A DNA stretch of 64,000 bases from Neostapfia colusana (taxonomy: Eukaryota; Streptophyta; Magnoliopsida; Poales; Poaceae): contig JASWHV010000010.1 of NCBI GenBank assembly GCA_030760725.1, forward strand, positions 103,325,126-103,389,125, in the 5' to 3' direction. A program made the position numbers and the translations under genes. The notes beneath the pieces were generated by a model that saw nothing but the letters and a program-made list of their open reading frames with translations, was not told the origin of the DNA and searched no databases. Positions 1 to 11,044 of this stretch are shown here, piece by piece (the first letter of the stretch is position 1; the number at the start of each line of letters is the position of its first letter).

Positions 1-975
1 AAGACTGAGATGGGGCAGCTTGGCCAATTAATTAGGAGTTTGCCGGTATAGTATGAGTGTTTGGATGGTGCGGGGAATGGGAGTCCATTTTTGACTGCCC
101 TGGGAACTGCAAGGCTCAAGAGGGGGCTTCTGTAGGGGAGGGTTACTCCCAGGAACTACAGCGGTGAAACCTCAGTGGGCTTGTACTTGCCGGTAGACCC
201 TTTGTAAAGGCCATGTAGTGATCTCCTGATCGCACACCAAAGGAAGTGTGTAATGTGGCTTGCAACCACGGATATCAGGGAGGTTTCTTAGTCCACCTGG
301 CAACAGGGGATGAAATCACTACTTGTGGGTAAAGTGGTACAATCTCTGCAGAGAACCAAACTGTCATGACAGCCGTGCTCACGGTCAAGAGCGGCTTGGA
401 CTTGTCCATGATTAGAGAAACATGGAAGTGAGTCAAAAGAGGTTGTTGGGTGGTGTAACCTAACATTAATGACTTAATTATGATGATGGTGGGATTATCA
501 CTTAGTAAGATAGGTTGCTAATGAAAGCTAAGGCTTAGGAATAATGCATAGTGCTTAACCATGATAGCCTTCCTTTGCCATTGGCCTTCATAACATTCTT
601 TCCTACACTTGCTGAGTACCTACGGTACTCAAACTTGCTTTTGTTGGATATCATATGTTGGCTCAGGTGTAAATGAAGACGTAGCCTTTGACGAGGAGTA
701 CTTCGACCCTGAGGAGTTGTTCTAGGTTGGCGTAACCCCCGGGCAACGCCTGTGGAACTGGAGCACCCCGCTAGAAGTCTTCCGCTGTATTATTATTAGT
801 GTGCTTGTACTCATAATTGATATTTTATGTCTTATGATGTAAAATTACGTTGTATAATACACTTGGCTTGTAATACAATGATATTTCACTCTTGTCGGCA
901 CATGTATGACTCAACGGATCCTGGCATACATGTGAGTATACGCTCGGTGTTCTTTATGGAATATCGGGTGTGACA
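1..975 (+). mobile_element. Right end of a second Tekay-family retrotransposon copy (LTR, cut by window edge)
   Basis: This stretch is the reverse complement of the LTR segment at 3066-4041 and ends in TGTGACA at 975, immediately followed by receptor-kinase coding sequence. Because the LTR terminus abuts host DNA, it is the 3' end of an element that extends left out of the window with its coding strand on +. By eye it differs from the 3066 copy at about 20 or more positions, including small indels near 560-590 and 840-850, so it is not a recent sister of that copy. The expected target duplication would be GCCCG (976-980), but the other end is outside the window. The open frames inside it are LTR sequence, not genes. 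Confidence 0.9.
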
Positions 976-3065
976 GCCCGGCCCTCCAGCCTGGGGTCCA
1001 CGAGCTCGCCGTACCGGCCCTGCTCGTGCAGGTCCAGCGCCTGCGCCGGGAAGTAGCTGCTGCTGCTCTCCTCGGGGTCCGAGCTTCCGGTGCTCGAGGA
1101 CTTGGAGTTCTTCCTCCCGCGCACGATCTCCAGCAGCACCATGCCGAAGCTGTACACGTCGGCCTTGTCGGTGATGGGCGCGTTCATCAGCCACTCCGGC
1201 GCCAGGTACCCGCGCGTGCCGCGCATCGTCGTGAACAGCCCCGACTGCTCCGGGCTCATCAGCTTCGCGAGCCCGAAGTCGGCGATCTTCACGCCGCCGT
1301 GGTCGTCAAGGAGGATGTTCTCCGGCTTCACGTCGCAGTGGAGGATCTTGCGGTCGCAGCCGGCGTGGAGGTAAGCCAGCCCGCGCGCCGCGCCGACGCA
1401 GACGCGGAGGCGCGCCGGCCACTCGAGCGTGGCGGCGCGGAAGAGGCTCCGGTCCAGGGAGCCATGGTTCATGTACTCGTACACCAGCAGCTGCCGCGCG
1501 CCCTCCGCGCAGAAGCCGCGGAGCTTCACAAGGTTCACGTGGTGCACGTTGCCGATGACGGCGATCTCCGTCAGGAACTCGCGCCGCCGCTGCGTGCCCA
1601 GCCCGTTCATCCTCTTCACGGCCACGGTGCTCCGGTCGGGGAGCTCGCCACGGAACACGGACCCGAAGCCCCCGCAGCCGATCTGCCACCTGAAGCCGTC
1701 GGTCGCGGTCTCCAGGTCGCCGTACGTGAAACGGGTCGGCAGGCCAGGGATGAGGACTTCCTCGCCGCCCTTGCTCGCCGTCAGCTTCGCAGGCAGCCTG
1801 AACCAGCTGCGGTTCTTACCGCTGCCGCCGCTCTTGACCCACTGCGCGCCCATCGCGCAGAGCAGGGAGGCGACGAACACGGCCGCCACGGTGGGGAGCA
1901 CGATGCCGAACACTATGGTTATGAAGCTCAGCGACGACGAGCCTTTGGGGTGCGGCGGCGGCGGCGGCGGCGCGAGCGTCTTGATGAAGCCGACGGCGAC
2001 GTCGGCGCTGGCGCGGAACACGGAGCCGATCTGATTGTGCAGGTGGAAGCAGGACCTGGAGGAGTTTTTGTAGAAGAAGCCCAGGCACGAACAGTTGGCC
2101 GAGCAGAGGTTGCGGCACTCGGGGAGCGAGCTGCCGGAGGTCTCGGGCAGCTCGAATTTGTTGGGCAGGTAGCCGATCCCGGCGCCGAGGCTGACGTAGC
2201 TGTTGCGAGGCGCGGCCTCGCCGCAGCTGTTGGGATGGACCGGCAGCGCGGAGCCGTCGGCGGGCGCGCAGCCGCCGCTGGAGTAGGTGCTGAACGCGTC
2301 GGGGCACCCGCAGGTGGAGCCGTTGGCGCCCGGCGTGCAGATGCCCAGCGACCCGCACGGCAGCGGGAGGTCGCAGTCGTTGGTCGGCGCGGTCCAGACG
2401 GTGGGCACGCTGGCGCCGGCGGTCAGCGTAAGCGCGCGCAGGCGGCCGGAAGGGTCGACCTTGAGGACGCGTGACTCGCCTTTCAAGAGCGCCGGCGGAG
2501 GGAAGAGCAGCCTGTAGACGGTGTCCCTACCGTTGGCGGCGAGGAGGTAGAGGCCGGAGGCGTTGACGGCCATGGAGGCGACGGCTTGGCTGGATCCCCG
2601 GACGGAGGCGGGGTCGGAGGAGAGCGCCCAGTAGGTGGGGAAGCCGGAGGAAGCGTTGGGCGCCGCGGCCCACTGCAGGAGCGCGTCACTGGGGGTGAGG
2701 ACGAGGCGGTAGGCGCCGGGAGTGAGGTCCTGCTCCGACGTCGAGGACGTGAGCGGCACCCCGAGGTGGAGCGCCTGGCCCGGGAGCAGCGTGTCGGTGG
2801 GGCGCTCGTAGGAGGACCAGAGCGTGGCGTTGTCGCCGCCGATGAGCCTGAGCTCGCCGGTGTCGAGGAGGCGGAGCGCGGCGACGGGCTGGCGGAGGCG
2901 CGGCGTGGACCAGGCCGGGTCGGGCCGGGCAGTGGAGGGGTCGAAGAGGGAGAGACCTTGCGCCGAGAGGGAGAGGACGACGGAACCGAGGATGGTGGAG
3001 CCGGCGGCGGTGGCGGTCCAGACCGGAATGCGGGAGGCGCTGTGGAGGACAGAGAAGAAGAAGCG
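976..3065 (-). pseudogene. S-domain (G-type lectin) receptor-like kinase, main part, disrupted at both ends
   Basis: The minus-strand frame encodes most of a plasma-membrane S-domain receptor kinase, closest in my recollection to Arabidopsis At5g35370. In order: remainder of the mannose-binding lectin domain, a cysteine-rich EGF-like segment (CDLPLPCGSLGIC), a PAN-like segment (CRNLCSANCSCLGFFY), a transmembrane helix (SFITIVFGIVLPTVAAVFVA), then a kinase with the glycine loop IGCGGFGSVF, the VAVK lysine, the catalytic loop HCDVKPEN, DFG and the APEW motif. The frame starts at the target duplication of the retrotransposon at 3066 and is cut at its C-terminus by the other retrotransposon at 975, right after the residues DPRLEGRA, so the last kinase subdomain and tail are missing here. 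The coding sequence has no internal stop, which fits recent inactivation. The gene is intronless, as in relatives. Confidence 0.93.
3061..3065. other. Target site duplication, left copy (AAGCG)
   Basis: AAGCG directly precedes the TGTCACACC terminus at 3066 and is repeated directly after the TGTTACA terminus at 15195-15199. The 5-bp length is typical of Ty3/gypsy integration. Confidence 0.95.
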
Positions 3066-6000
3066 TGTCACACCCGATATTCCATAAAGAACACCGAGCG
3101 TATACTCACATGTATGCCAGGATCAGTTGAGTCATACATGTGCCGACAAGAGTGAAATATCATTGTATTACAAGCCAAGTGTATCTTACAACGTAATATT
3201 ACATCATAAATACATAAAATATCAGTTATGAGTAAAAGCACACTAATAGTATGACAGCGGAAGACTTCTAGCGGGGTGCTCCAGTTCCACAGGCGTTGCC
3301 CGGGGGTTACGCCAACCTAGAACAACTCCTCAGGGTCGAAGTACTGCTCGTCAAAGTCTACATCTTCATTTACACCTGAGCCAACATATGATATCCAACA
3401 AAAGCAAGTTTGAGTACCGTAGGTACTCAGCAAGTGTAGGAAAGAATGTTATGAAGGCCAATAGCAAGGGAAGACTAACTTGGTTAAGCACTATGCATTA
3501 ATCCTAAGCCTTAGCTTTGATTAGCAACCTATCTTACTAGGTGATAATCCCACCATCATCATTATTAAGTCATTAATGTTAGGTTACACCACCCAACAAC
3601 CTCTTTTGACTCACATCCATGTTTCTCTAATCATGGACAAGTCCAAGCCGCTCTTAACCGTGAGCACGGCTGTCATGACAGTTTGGTTCTCTGCAGAGAT
3701 TGTACCACTTTACCCACAAGTAGTGATTTCATCCCCTGTTGCCAGGTGGACTAAGAAACCTCCCTGATATCCGTGGTTGCAAGCCACATTACACACTTCC
3801 TTTGGTGTGCGATCAGGAGATCACTACATGGCCTTTACAAAGGGTCTACCGGCAAGTACAAGCCCACTGAGGTTTCACCGCTGTAGTTCCTGGGAGTAAC
3901 CCTCCCCTACAGAAGCCCCCTCTTGAGCCTTGCAGTTCCCAGGGCAGTCAAAAATGGACTCCCATTCCCCGCACCATCCAACCACTCATACTATACCGGC
4001 AAACTCCTAATTAATTGGCCAAGCTGCCCCATCTCAGTCTTGTGGTGGCACTGTAAAGCCGGGTTAACTGTTCCATGAACCGGTCCTTAGAATCTAAGAC
4101 AGGCACTAACTCATTTCCGAGTCTCGTGCACGAAGCACCAACCAAAACAACCAGCCTGTCTAGATTCATAACCACATGACACACACTTGTGTCTTTCATA
4201 TAATCCACAAGACTAGTATCAACTATGTTTCATTCATTTCTAAAGTTCTAAGCATGGCTAAACACATAAAATGATAACCATCAAGTCCTATCTATTTCCC
4301 TCCATGATTTTGCAAGGAAAGGTAAAGCAATGAAACTATGGAAACATCCTACACTGGGTTTCATATTAAAGACATCATGCAAATAATCTAACTACTCATC
4401 CTAGAATAGGAGCAAAGTGATCAAGGAACACTTGCCTTTGAAGGAAGGGGGATTCACTTCAAATTCTTGCTCTTGAAGATTTGGGTGTAGTTCTTGACTT
4501 GGGTCTAGTCATTCATATGCACACAAAACAATGCCAAATATATCATAAGAATCATACCAAGTCATTTCAATCACATAGTTTTAGTTACACACATGCAACT
4601 ATGGTTTTCTTGTCATTTTATGTGAGTTAGAATGGAAATATGTTTCAATTGGCTACTCATATCCTTTGATTCTACATTTGCCACATCTAAACACTCATTT
4701 CCAGTTTGAAAGATGATTTGAATGAATTTTAGAATTTATTAATATATATGTGTATCTATTATAATTAATTATATCTGAGAAATCATTTAAATTATTATTA
4801 TAATAATTTCAGAACTCATTTTTCTTATTTTCTGCACTTCAGAACCTATTTAAACATTTAGAACAGTTTCCAACATTTTTATTTAATATATATTATTTTT
4901 ATTTATTTTTCAGTATTTATTTAATAACTAAAAATACATTTTCAGTTATTTAAATAATTATTCTGGATCACAGAAATTATATATGTTCAAAAAGATGATA
5001 GCAGAATAATTTTACACCCTTGAAATAAATTTACAAAATTTTCTGGAATATATTTAATTTTTACTTTGATTTTTCCAAGTTAGTTGTCACTATATAATTA
5101 ATATCAGCATTTGTAAACTGTTATATTTGCATCCAGAAATTTTATTCTGTTCAGAATGTTTTAACAGTGCTAAAAATAATTTTCTACCATTTTCCAGAAC
5201 TCATTTATCATTATTTGATTAATTACAGAATTAAAAATAAACTTTTAAACTGATTTGGTTTGATTTGTAATAATTTCAAACTTTCTGGGGTCCAAATTGA
5301 ATTTACTGAACTGTTCTACTAATTTTCATAATGCACAGGGGCTAATTAGCCAATTCCCAGTGAATTTCCAATTTTCTATAAGCCTGGGGTCAGTTCTGTG
5401 AATTTCAGGGACTGTTTCCTAGTTATTTGAATCTCCAGGGGCCTCTCTGTGAATCTCCTAACGTTTATAACTGTTTTAAATGTGGGCCGTTGGATCTGAG
5501 ATCAACGGCCCAGATTTAAATAACCGAACCGGTATGCGCGATCTAATCAGAGCCGTTGGCTCGAAATCAACGCACCCGATGCGGCCACGTCGCCCTAACC
5601 CCTTCTCCCCCGAGTCCGGCGGCCGTGCGAACGCCGGCGAGCGGCGGCGGTGGCCGGAGACATTCGGTTTTCCCAATTTCTCAACCATTCTCTGATCTAT
5701 TTGCACTAGGAGAGAGAGGAGAGGGTGGGGAACTTACCTAGGGGGTTCTTGGAGGTCAGAGATGGCCGGAGAAGCACGATCGACGGTGGCAGTGGGGGAT
5801 TCCGGTGAACCTCGTCGGAGTTGCTTCCCAGGCTTGTTTCTTCACCAATTTTCGTCGGAATTGGGCTCTGGTACTAGGGGAAAGGCTCAAAGGGTGCTAG
5901 ATCCGAACTTTGACGTGTGTTCGTGGAGAACTGGAGAAGAGGGCGGTTTTTTTTTTCCGATCGGCCGAACTGTGCGGTTTCTGAGGGTGGAAATGGCCGG

Positions 6001-6207
6001 GGAATCGGGGTATTTGTAGAGGGGGAGGGAGGAGCGGTTACTGGGGCGCCGGTTGGGGAAGGGGCGCAACAATTTTGGCACATGGCCGAATTTTCTCACA
6101 TGTGATAATAAGCATTCGGGAGTAGAGAGAGGGAGGGGTTTGTGGCGGTTTTGGAGAAGGAAGCAACTGCTTCCGGTTGCTTTAGGCGGGGAGGGGTGAG
6201 TGTTACA
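3066..6207 (-). repeat. LTR (3' LTR of the element), 3142 bp
   Basis: On + it begins TGTCACACC and ends GTGTTACA, so it is bounded by TG..CA. The middle (about 4700-5330) is very AT-rich and the part near 5470-6200 is GC-rich. Differences from the other LTR that I can see are T/C at 4776 versus 13762, GC/AA at 5129-5130 versus 14115-14116, and one T fewer in the T-run near 5947. Short frames at 3576, 4011, 5476-5762 and 5874 recur identically in the other LTR and show no domain. Confidence 0.95.
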
Positions 6208-6221
6208 ATTCTACCCCCCTT
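6208..6221 (-). promoter_or_regulatory. Polypurine tract next to the 3' LTR
   Basis: On the minus strand the bases before the LTR start read AAGGGGGGTAGAAT, a purine run in the position needed to prime plus-strand DNA synthesis. Confidence 0.8.
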
Positions 6222-6250
6222 AAGGGAAATCTCGTCCTCGAGATTGGAGT

Positions 6251-9200
6251 TTACAAAGGGAAAAGATCAGGGAATTGTGATTTGAGTTCATCTTCCCTTT
6301 CCCATGTAGCTTCTGCCTCGGAATGATGTTTCCATTGCACCTTATGCATGCGGATTATCTTGTTTCTTGTGACTTTTTCCATTGTGTCTAAGATTTTGAC
6401 GGGATACTCGGTATATGAGAGATCTTCCTGTATGTCCAACTCATCCATTGGCAGATGTTCTTCTGGTGTTCTCAAACACTTCTTGAGTTGTGATACGTGG
6501 AACACGTCGTGTACATCTGACAATCGAGAGGGTAACTCCAACCGGTATGCTACCTCTCCTTTGCGTTCCATTATCTTGAATGGTCCGATATACCGAGGTG
6601 CTAGCTTCCCTCTTACTTTGAATCTCCTAAGTCCCCGCATGGGTGACACTTTGAGATACACATAGTCTCCTACTTCGAAGACTAGTTCTCTTCGCCTAGT
6701 GTCTGCATAGCTCTTTTGTCTTGTTTGAGCTATCTTTAGATTATTGCGAATCTCTCTGACTTTCTTTTCGGCATCTTTTAGCACTTCAGGTCCAAACACC
6801 TTATTCTCTCCTATTTGATCCCAAAATAATGGAGTTCTACATCTCCTTCCATATAAAGCCTCAAAAGGGGACATCTTCATACTTGCTTGATAGCTATTAT
6901 TGTAGGAAAATTCTGCATACGGTAAATTTTTATCCCAACTCCTACTATTTTTGAGAGCACAAGCTCTGAGCATATCTTCAAGAATTTGATTGGTCCTTTC
7001 AGTCTGCCCATCAGTTTGTGGATGATATGCAGAGCTGAAATTTAATCGAGTCCCCATAGACTCATGTAATTTCTGCCAAAACCTTGATGTGAACTGTGTA
7101 CCTCTATCTGATACTATCTTGTTAGGTACACCATGTAGGCAGACTATTCTTGACATATATAGTTCTGCTAGTTTGGAACCATTGTAATTTTCCTTCACTG
7201 GAATGAAGTGGGCAACTTTTGTCAATCTATCCACTATCACCCAGATAGAATCATACCCTGTTTGTGTTCTGGGCAAACCTACTATAAAGTCCATCCCGAT
7301 TTCTTCCCACTTCCATTCAGGTATCTTTAGTGGTTGTAATAGCCCTGCAGGTCTTTGATGTTCTGCTTTGACTAGTTGACATGTGTCGCACAATGCCACA
7401 TGCTCTGCAACATCTCTTTTCATTCCATACCACCAATACCTTGTCTTAAGATCATGATACATCTTTGTACTTCCAGGATGGATAGAATAGTCAGAATCAT
7501 GAGCTTCTTTTAATATTAACTTCTTTATTTCCTTGATGTCTGGTACACATATTCTTTTACCATGCCATATGATACCATCCTCATCTTCTCTAAATCCCGG
7601 GGCTTTGTTTTCTTTGATCAACTTCTTGATCTCTTTGATCTTTTCATCATTCTTTTGACCACTCCGTATATCTTGTTCCAAGGTTGAATCAACTTCCATT
7701 GCTATAGCTTCCGTATGATTCACCAAGCATAAGTTGAGCTTTGCGAACTCTTCACACAGTTGGGGTTGTAGATCTCTTATGGTCAACATATTGACATGTG
7801 TCTTCCTGCTCAAAGCATCTGCAACCACATTGGCTTTTCCAGGATGATAGTTGATCCCCACATCAAAATCGTTAATGAACTCCAACCATCTCCTTTGCCG
7901 AAGGTTTAGATCCGGTTGAGTGAAGATATACTTCAAGCTCTTATGATCGGTATAGATCTCTGTCCTTTTACCCATTAAGTAATGCCTCCATAGCTTTAAT
8001 GCATGCACAACTGCTGCCAACTCTAGGTCATGGGTAGGATAGTTCTTCTCATGCTTCCGAAGTTGTCGAGAAGCATAGGCAATAACATGTCCTTCTTGCA
8101 TAAGCACACATCCTAACCCTTGCCCTGATGCATCACAGTATACCGAGAATGGTTTCTCCATATCAGGCATAACCAAGACTGGGGCAGTTGTTAACTTCTT
8201 CTTTAATTCTTGGAAGCTTAATTCACACTCTTGAGACCATATGAAAGCAGCTCCTTTTTCCAACATCTTTGTGAGTGGCTTGGCTATTTTTGAAAACCCT
8301 TCAATAAACCTTCTGTAATAGCCTGCCAATCCTAAGAAGCTTCGGATCTCCCCAACATTCTCTGGTGTCTTCCACTTTTGCACACCAGATATCTTTTCTG
8401 GGTCTACTGCGATTCCTCCTTCAGAGATGATATGCCCCAGAAAAGCAACTTTCTTAAGCCAAAATTCACATTTACTGAATTTGGCATAAAGTTGGTTTTC
8501 CCTTAGTTTTTGTAAGACTATTCTCAGGTGCTCTTCATGTTCTTTCTCATTCTTTGAGTATATGAGGATATCATCAATGAACACTACCACAAACTTGTCC
8601 AAGTATTTCATGAACACCTTATTCATAAGGTACATGAAATATGCTGGAGCATTTGTTAGTCCAAAAGGCATAACTGTATATTCATACAGTCCATACCTAG
8701 AAACAAATGCCGTCTTCGGAATATCTGATTCCCTTATCCTTAGTTGATGATATCCTGAACGGAGGTCAATCTTTGAGAATACACATGCACCTCTTAATTG
8801 ATCAAACAAGTCCTCAATACGAGGTAAAGGGTACTTGTTTTTGATTGTCACTTCATTGAGGGCACGGTAATCTACACATAGCCTCTTGGTTCCGTCCTTC
8901 TTTGGTACAAATATGACCGGAGCTCCCCATGGTGAGGAACTGGGACGGATATACCCTTTCTCCGATAACTCTCGGATATGATCCTTGAGTTCTGCTAGCT
9001 GTTGGGTATCCATCCGGTAGGGTCTTTTATATATAGGAGCAGTACCAGGTACTAGTTCTATAAGGAACTCTACTTCTCGGTTTGGTGGCATACCTGGTAA
9101 CTCCTCGGGAAACACATCCTGGAATTCATTGACCACCTTTATATCCTCAATAACTACTTCAGTTTTGTTGAGTTGTACATTCCCAGAGGGTACTTGAACA

Positions 9201-10702
9201 GATGTGAACTCAACCTTAGTTCCATCGGTATGAGTTAGTTCCACTGTCCTTGTTGAGCAATGTATAACTCCTTTGTACTTGGTCAACCAATCCATCCCCA
9301 AGATAATATCTATTCCTTGTGATTCTATCACAATAAGGTTTGCAAGGAATTCTACTCCATTGACTCCTAGCTTTACCTTGGGACATATTTGTTTTGTCTT
9401 TATTTCTCCTCCAGGAGAATTCACTAATAACACTCGATTCATAGATGTAATTGGTAGTTTGTGCTTGGTTAAGAATTCCTTGGCTATGAATGAGTGTGTT
9501 GCACCAGAGTCAAATAGAATCGTAGCAGGATGAGTGTTCGCGGAGAACATACCAATCACTACATCTGGTGCCTCCTGTGCTTCCTCCATCGTCACATGAT
9601 TCACCTTGCCACGCACAAGGTTCTGTGCCTGAGGTGGCTTCTTGTTGGGGCACCGGTTGGCATAGTGTCCCGTTTCTCCGCAGTTGAAGCATTGCCCTGT
9701 CACCTTGTTCATGGGTGCCTTGTTGCCCGTAGGTGCATTTTGAGGATTTGGCCCTGCAGGACGAGGTTGGAATGCAGGGCGTTGTTGCTGCACTTGTGGT
9801 CTCTGCTGTTGTGGTTGGAAAGTTGGGTTCCTAGCAGCAGGGTTGTAGTTCCTCTGAAACTGATTGGGAGCTATGGGTCGATTTATCGCTCCCGTCGGCG
9901 GTGATGAGAAACGGGGCCGACTGTTGCTGCTAGAAGCCTGTCCCTGCCAATTCATTTTCCTCTTTCGTTCTTCGACCAACTTCTGTCTTTTCCTTTCCAC
10001 TATGAAAGCCTTGTTGATGAGCTTTTGGAAACTTTCATAGTCACTTGAAGACATAGCATATTGTATCTCTGAATTCAACCCTTCAATGAAACAGTCTTGC
10101 TTCTTCTCATCAGTATCTATGTCTCCCGGAGCATAGCGAGATAACTGTGTAAACTTAGTGAGGTACTCTCGCACAGACATGCTCCCTTGCTTCAGATTGA
10201 GGAATTCCTTCCGTTTGTTCTTGATTTCTCCGGCTGTAACATAATGGTTACGGAAGGCAATTTTGAACTCATTCCATGTGATACCCTCAGGATTCTCATG
10301 GGCTTCTTTGTATGCGGTCCACCAGTCAGCTGCAGATCCATAGAGTTGGTGGGAAGCAAAGAGTACTCTCTCACGTCCTGGGCATTGAATGATCTGCAAC
10401 TTGTTCTCAATGTTTTTGAGCCAATCATCAGCTTCCAATGGCTCAATAGCGTTATCGAACTTTGGTGGTTGAGTGCTTAGGAACTCATTCAGTTTTGGTT
10501 GGCGGGGTGCATTCTGAATTTGTGGCTGCATGTTGGCCACCACTTGTGTCAGGTTCTGAATGAGTTGATTCTGCATGTTCATCATCTGTTGTATCACTTC
10601 TCCATCTGCCCTACGTGCAACTCGTGGCTGCCACCCAGGCAAAGGAAACTCTGCAGCCTCATTGTTGTTGTTCTCTTCATTGCGTCTCCTTCTTCCTGCC
10701 AT
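6251..10702 (-). CDS. Retrotransposon Gag-Pol polyprotein with chromodomain (1483 aa)
   Basis: One uninterrupted frame encodes capsid-type Gag (about residues 90-240), a CCHC zinc knuckle CFNCGETGHYANRC (about 337), aspartic protease LFDSGATHSF (about 397), reverse transcriptase with VFIDDILIYS (about 709), RNase H (IYTDHKSL, about 914), integrase with an HHCC zinc-binding region (HPGSTKM..CDTCQ, about 1074) and the catalytic core (GMDFIVGLP about 1135, SDRGTQF), and a C-terminal chromodomain-like segment (YPVKILDTMEKV..KVQW..EATWERED, about 1434-1483). Domain order PR-RT-RH-IN is that of Ty3/gypsy, and the chromodomain marks a chromovirus. In that group the chromodomain is thought to steer integration to histone H3K9-methylated chromatin. 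No stop or frameshift is visible. The ATG is preceded by an ACAACAG sequence that could be a splice acceptor. Confidence 0.97.
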   Translation of the reverse strand: MAGRRRRNEENNNNEAAEFPLPGWQPRVARRADGEVIQQMMNMQNQLIQNLTQVVANMQPQIQNAPRQPKLNEFLSTQPPKFDNAIEPLEADDWLKNIENKLQIIQCPGRERVLFASHQLYGSAADWWTAYKEAHENPEGITWNEFKIAFRNHYVTAGEIKNKRKEFLNLKQGSMSVREYLTKFTQLSRYAPGDIDTDEKKQDCFIEGLNSEIQYAMSSSDYESFQKLINKAFIVERKRQKLVEERKRKMNWQGQASSSNSRPRFSSPPTGAINRPIAPNQFQRNYNPAARNPTFQPQQQRPQVQQQRPAFQPRPAGPNPQNAPTGNKAPMNKVTGQCFNCGETGHYANRCPNKKPPQAQNLVRGKVNHVTMEEAQEAPDVVIGMFSANTHPATILFDSGATHSFIAKEFLTKHKLPITSMNRVLLVNSPGGEIKTKQICPKVKLGVNGVEFLANLIVIESQGIDIILGMDWLTKYKGVIHCSTRTVELTHTDGTKVEFTSVQVPSGNVQLNKTEVVIEDIKVVNEFQDVFPEELPGMPPNREVEFLIELVPGTAPIYKRPYRMDTQQLAELKDHIRELSEKGYIRPSSSPWGAPVIFVPKKDGTKRLCVDYRALNEVTIKNKYPLPRIEDLFDQLRGACVFSKIDLRSGYHQLRIRESDIPKTAFVSRYGLYEYTVMPFGLTNAPAYFMYLMNKVFMKYLDKFVVVFIDDILIYSKNEKEHEEHLRIVLQKLRENQLYAKFSKCEFWLKKVAFLGHIISEGGIAVDPEKISGVQKWKTPENVGEIRSFLGLAGYYRRFIEGFSKIAKPLTKMLEKGAAFIWSQECELSFQELKKKLTTAPVLVMPDMEKPFSVYCDASGQGLGCVLMQEGHVIAYASRQLRKHEKNYPTHDLELAAVVHALKLWRHYLMGKRTEIYTDHKSLKYIFTQPDLNLRQRRWLEFINDFDVGINYHPGKANVVADALSRKTHVNMLTIRDLQPQLCEEFAKLNLCLVNHTEAIAMEVDSTLEQDIRSGQKNDEKIKEIKKLIKENKAPGFREDEDGIIWHGKRICVPDIKEIKKLILKEAHDSDYSIHPGSTKMYHDLKTRYWWYGMKRDVAEHVALCDTCQLVKAEHQRPAGLLQPLKIPEWKWEEIGMDFIVGLPRTQTGYDSIWVIVDRLTKVAHFIPVKENYNGSKLAELYMSRIVCLHGVPNKIVSDRGTQFTSRFWQKLHESMGTRLNFSSAYHPQTDGQTERTNQILEDMLRACALKNSRSWDKNLPYAEFSYNNSYQASMKMSPFEALYGRRCRTPLFWDQIGENKVFGPEVLKDAEKKVREIRNNLKIAQTRQKSYADTRRRELVFEVGDYVYLKVSPMRGLRRFKVRGKLAPRYIGPFKIMERKGEVAYRLELPSRLSDVHDVFHVSQLKKCLRTPEEHLPMDELDIQEDLSYTEYPVKILDTMEKVTRNKIIRMHKVQWKHHSEAEATWEREDELKSQFPDLFPL

Positions 10703-11044
10703 CTGTTGTAAAAGTCTGTGTTTAAAATTAAGGTATAGATGTTCTCTTAGATGTATTGGGTTGTATGCTTACTTCATCCATTCTATACAAGAGTTACTAA
10801 AGTTTCTACTTCATTTATTAAATGGTCATGATTGAAACAAACTAAGCACTTATATTCCTTAATAGATAGTTACATACACTAACGTGGTTGTGAACATAAG
10901 CCTATGGCTTTCACAACTCACGTTCATCCACTAACATACATTACATCATTATTCTAAACAAGTTCACTAACCAACATTACACTAGTCAATACATTACCAT
11001 ACACACGTACTACACGAGTTACTATAAGAACAAGGACACCTATC
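10703..11044. other. Spacer between the extra ORF and gag
   Basis: 342 bp of non-coding element sequence. On the coding strand its last part is T-rich and ends TTTTACAACAG directly before the gag ATG. No other feature seen. Confidence 0.6.

Noticed and set aside
1026..2474. 482-residue open frame on + opposite the receptor kinase
   Set aside because: It is the antisense shadow of a GC-rich coding sequence; composition is low-complexity Ala/Arg/Glu and no domain appears.
3576..3767. 63-residue frame MLGYTTQQPLLTHIH.. present three times (also 275 and 12562)
   Set aside because: It is repeated because it lies in the LTR. No family or start context supports a gene.
5762..6019. Frames starting MAGEARSTVAVGDSGEP in the GC-rich LTR part (also 14748)
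   Set aside because: The frame changes between the two LTRs because of one T in a homopolymer, which is not expected of a used coding region.
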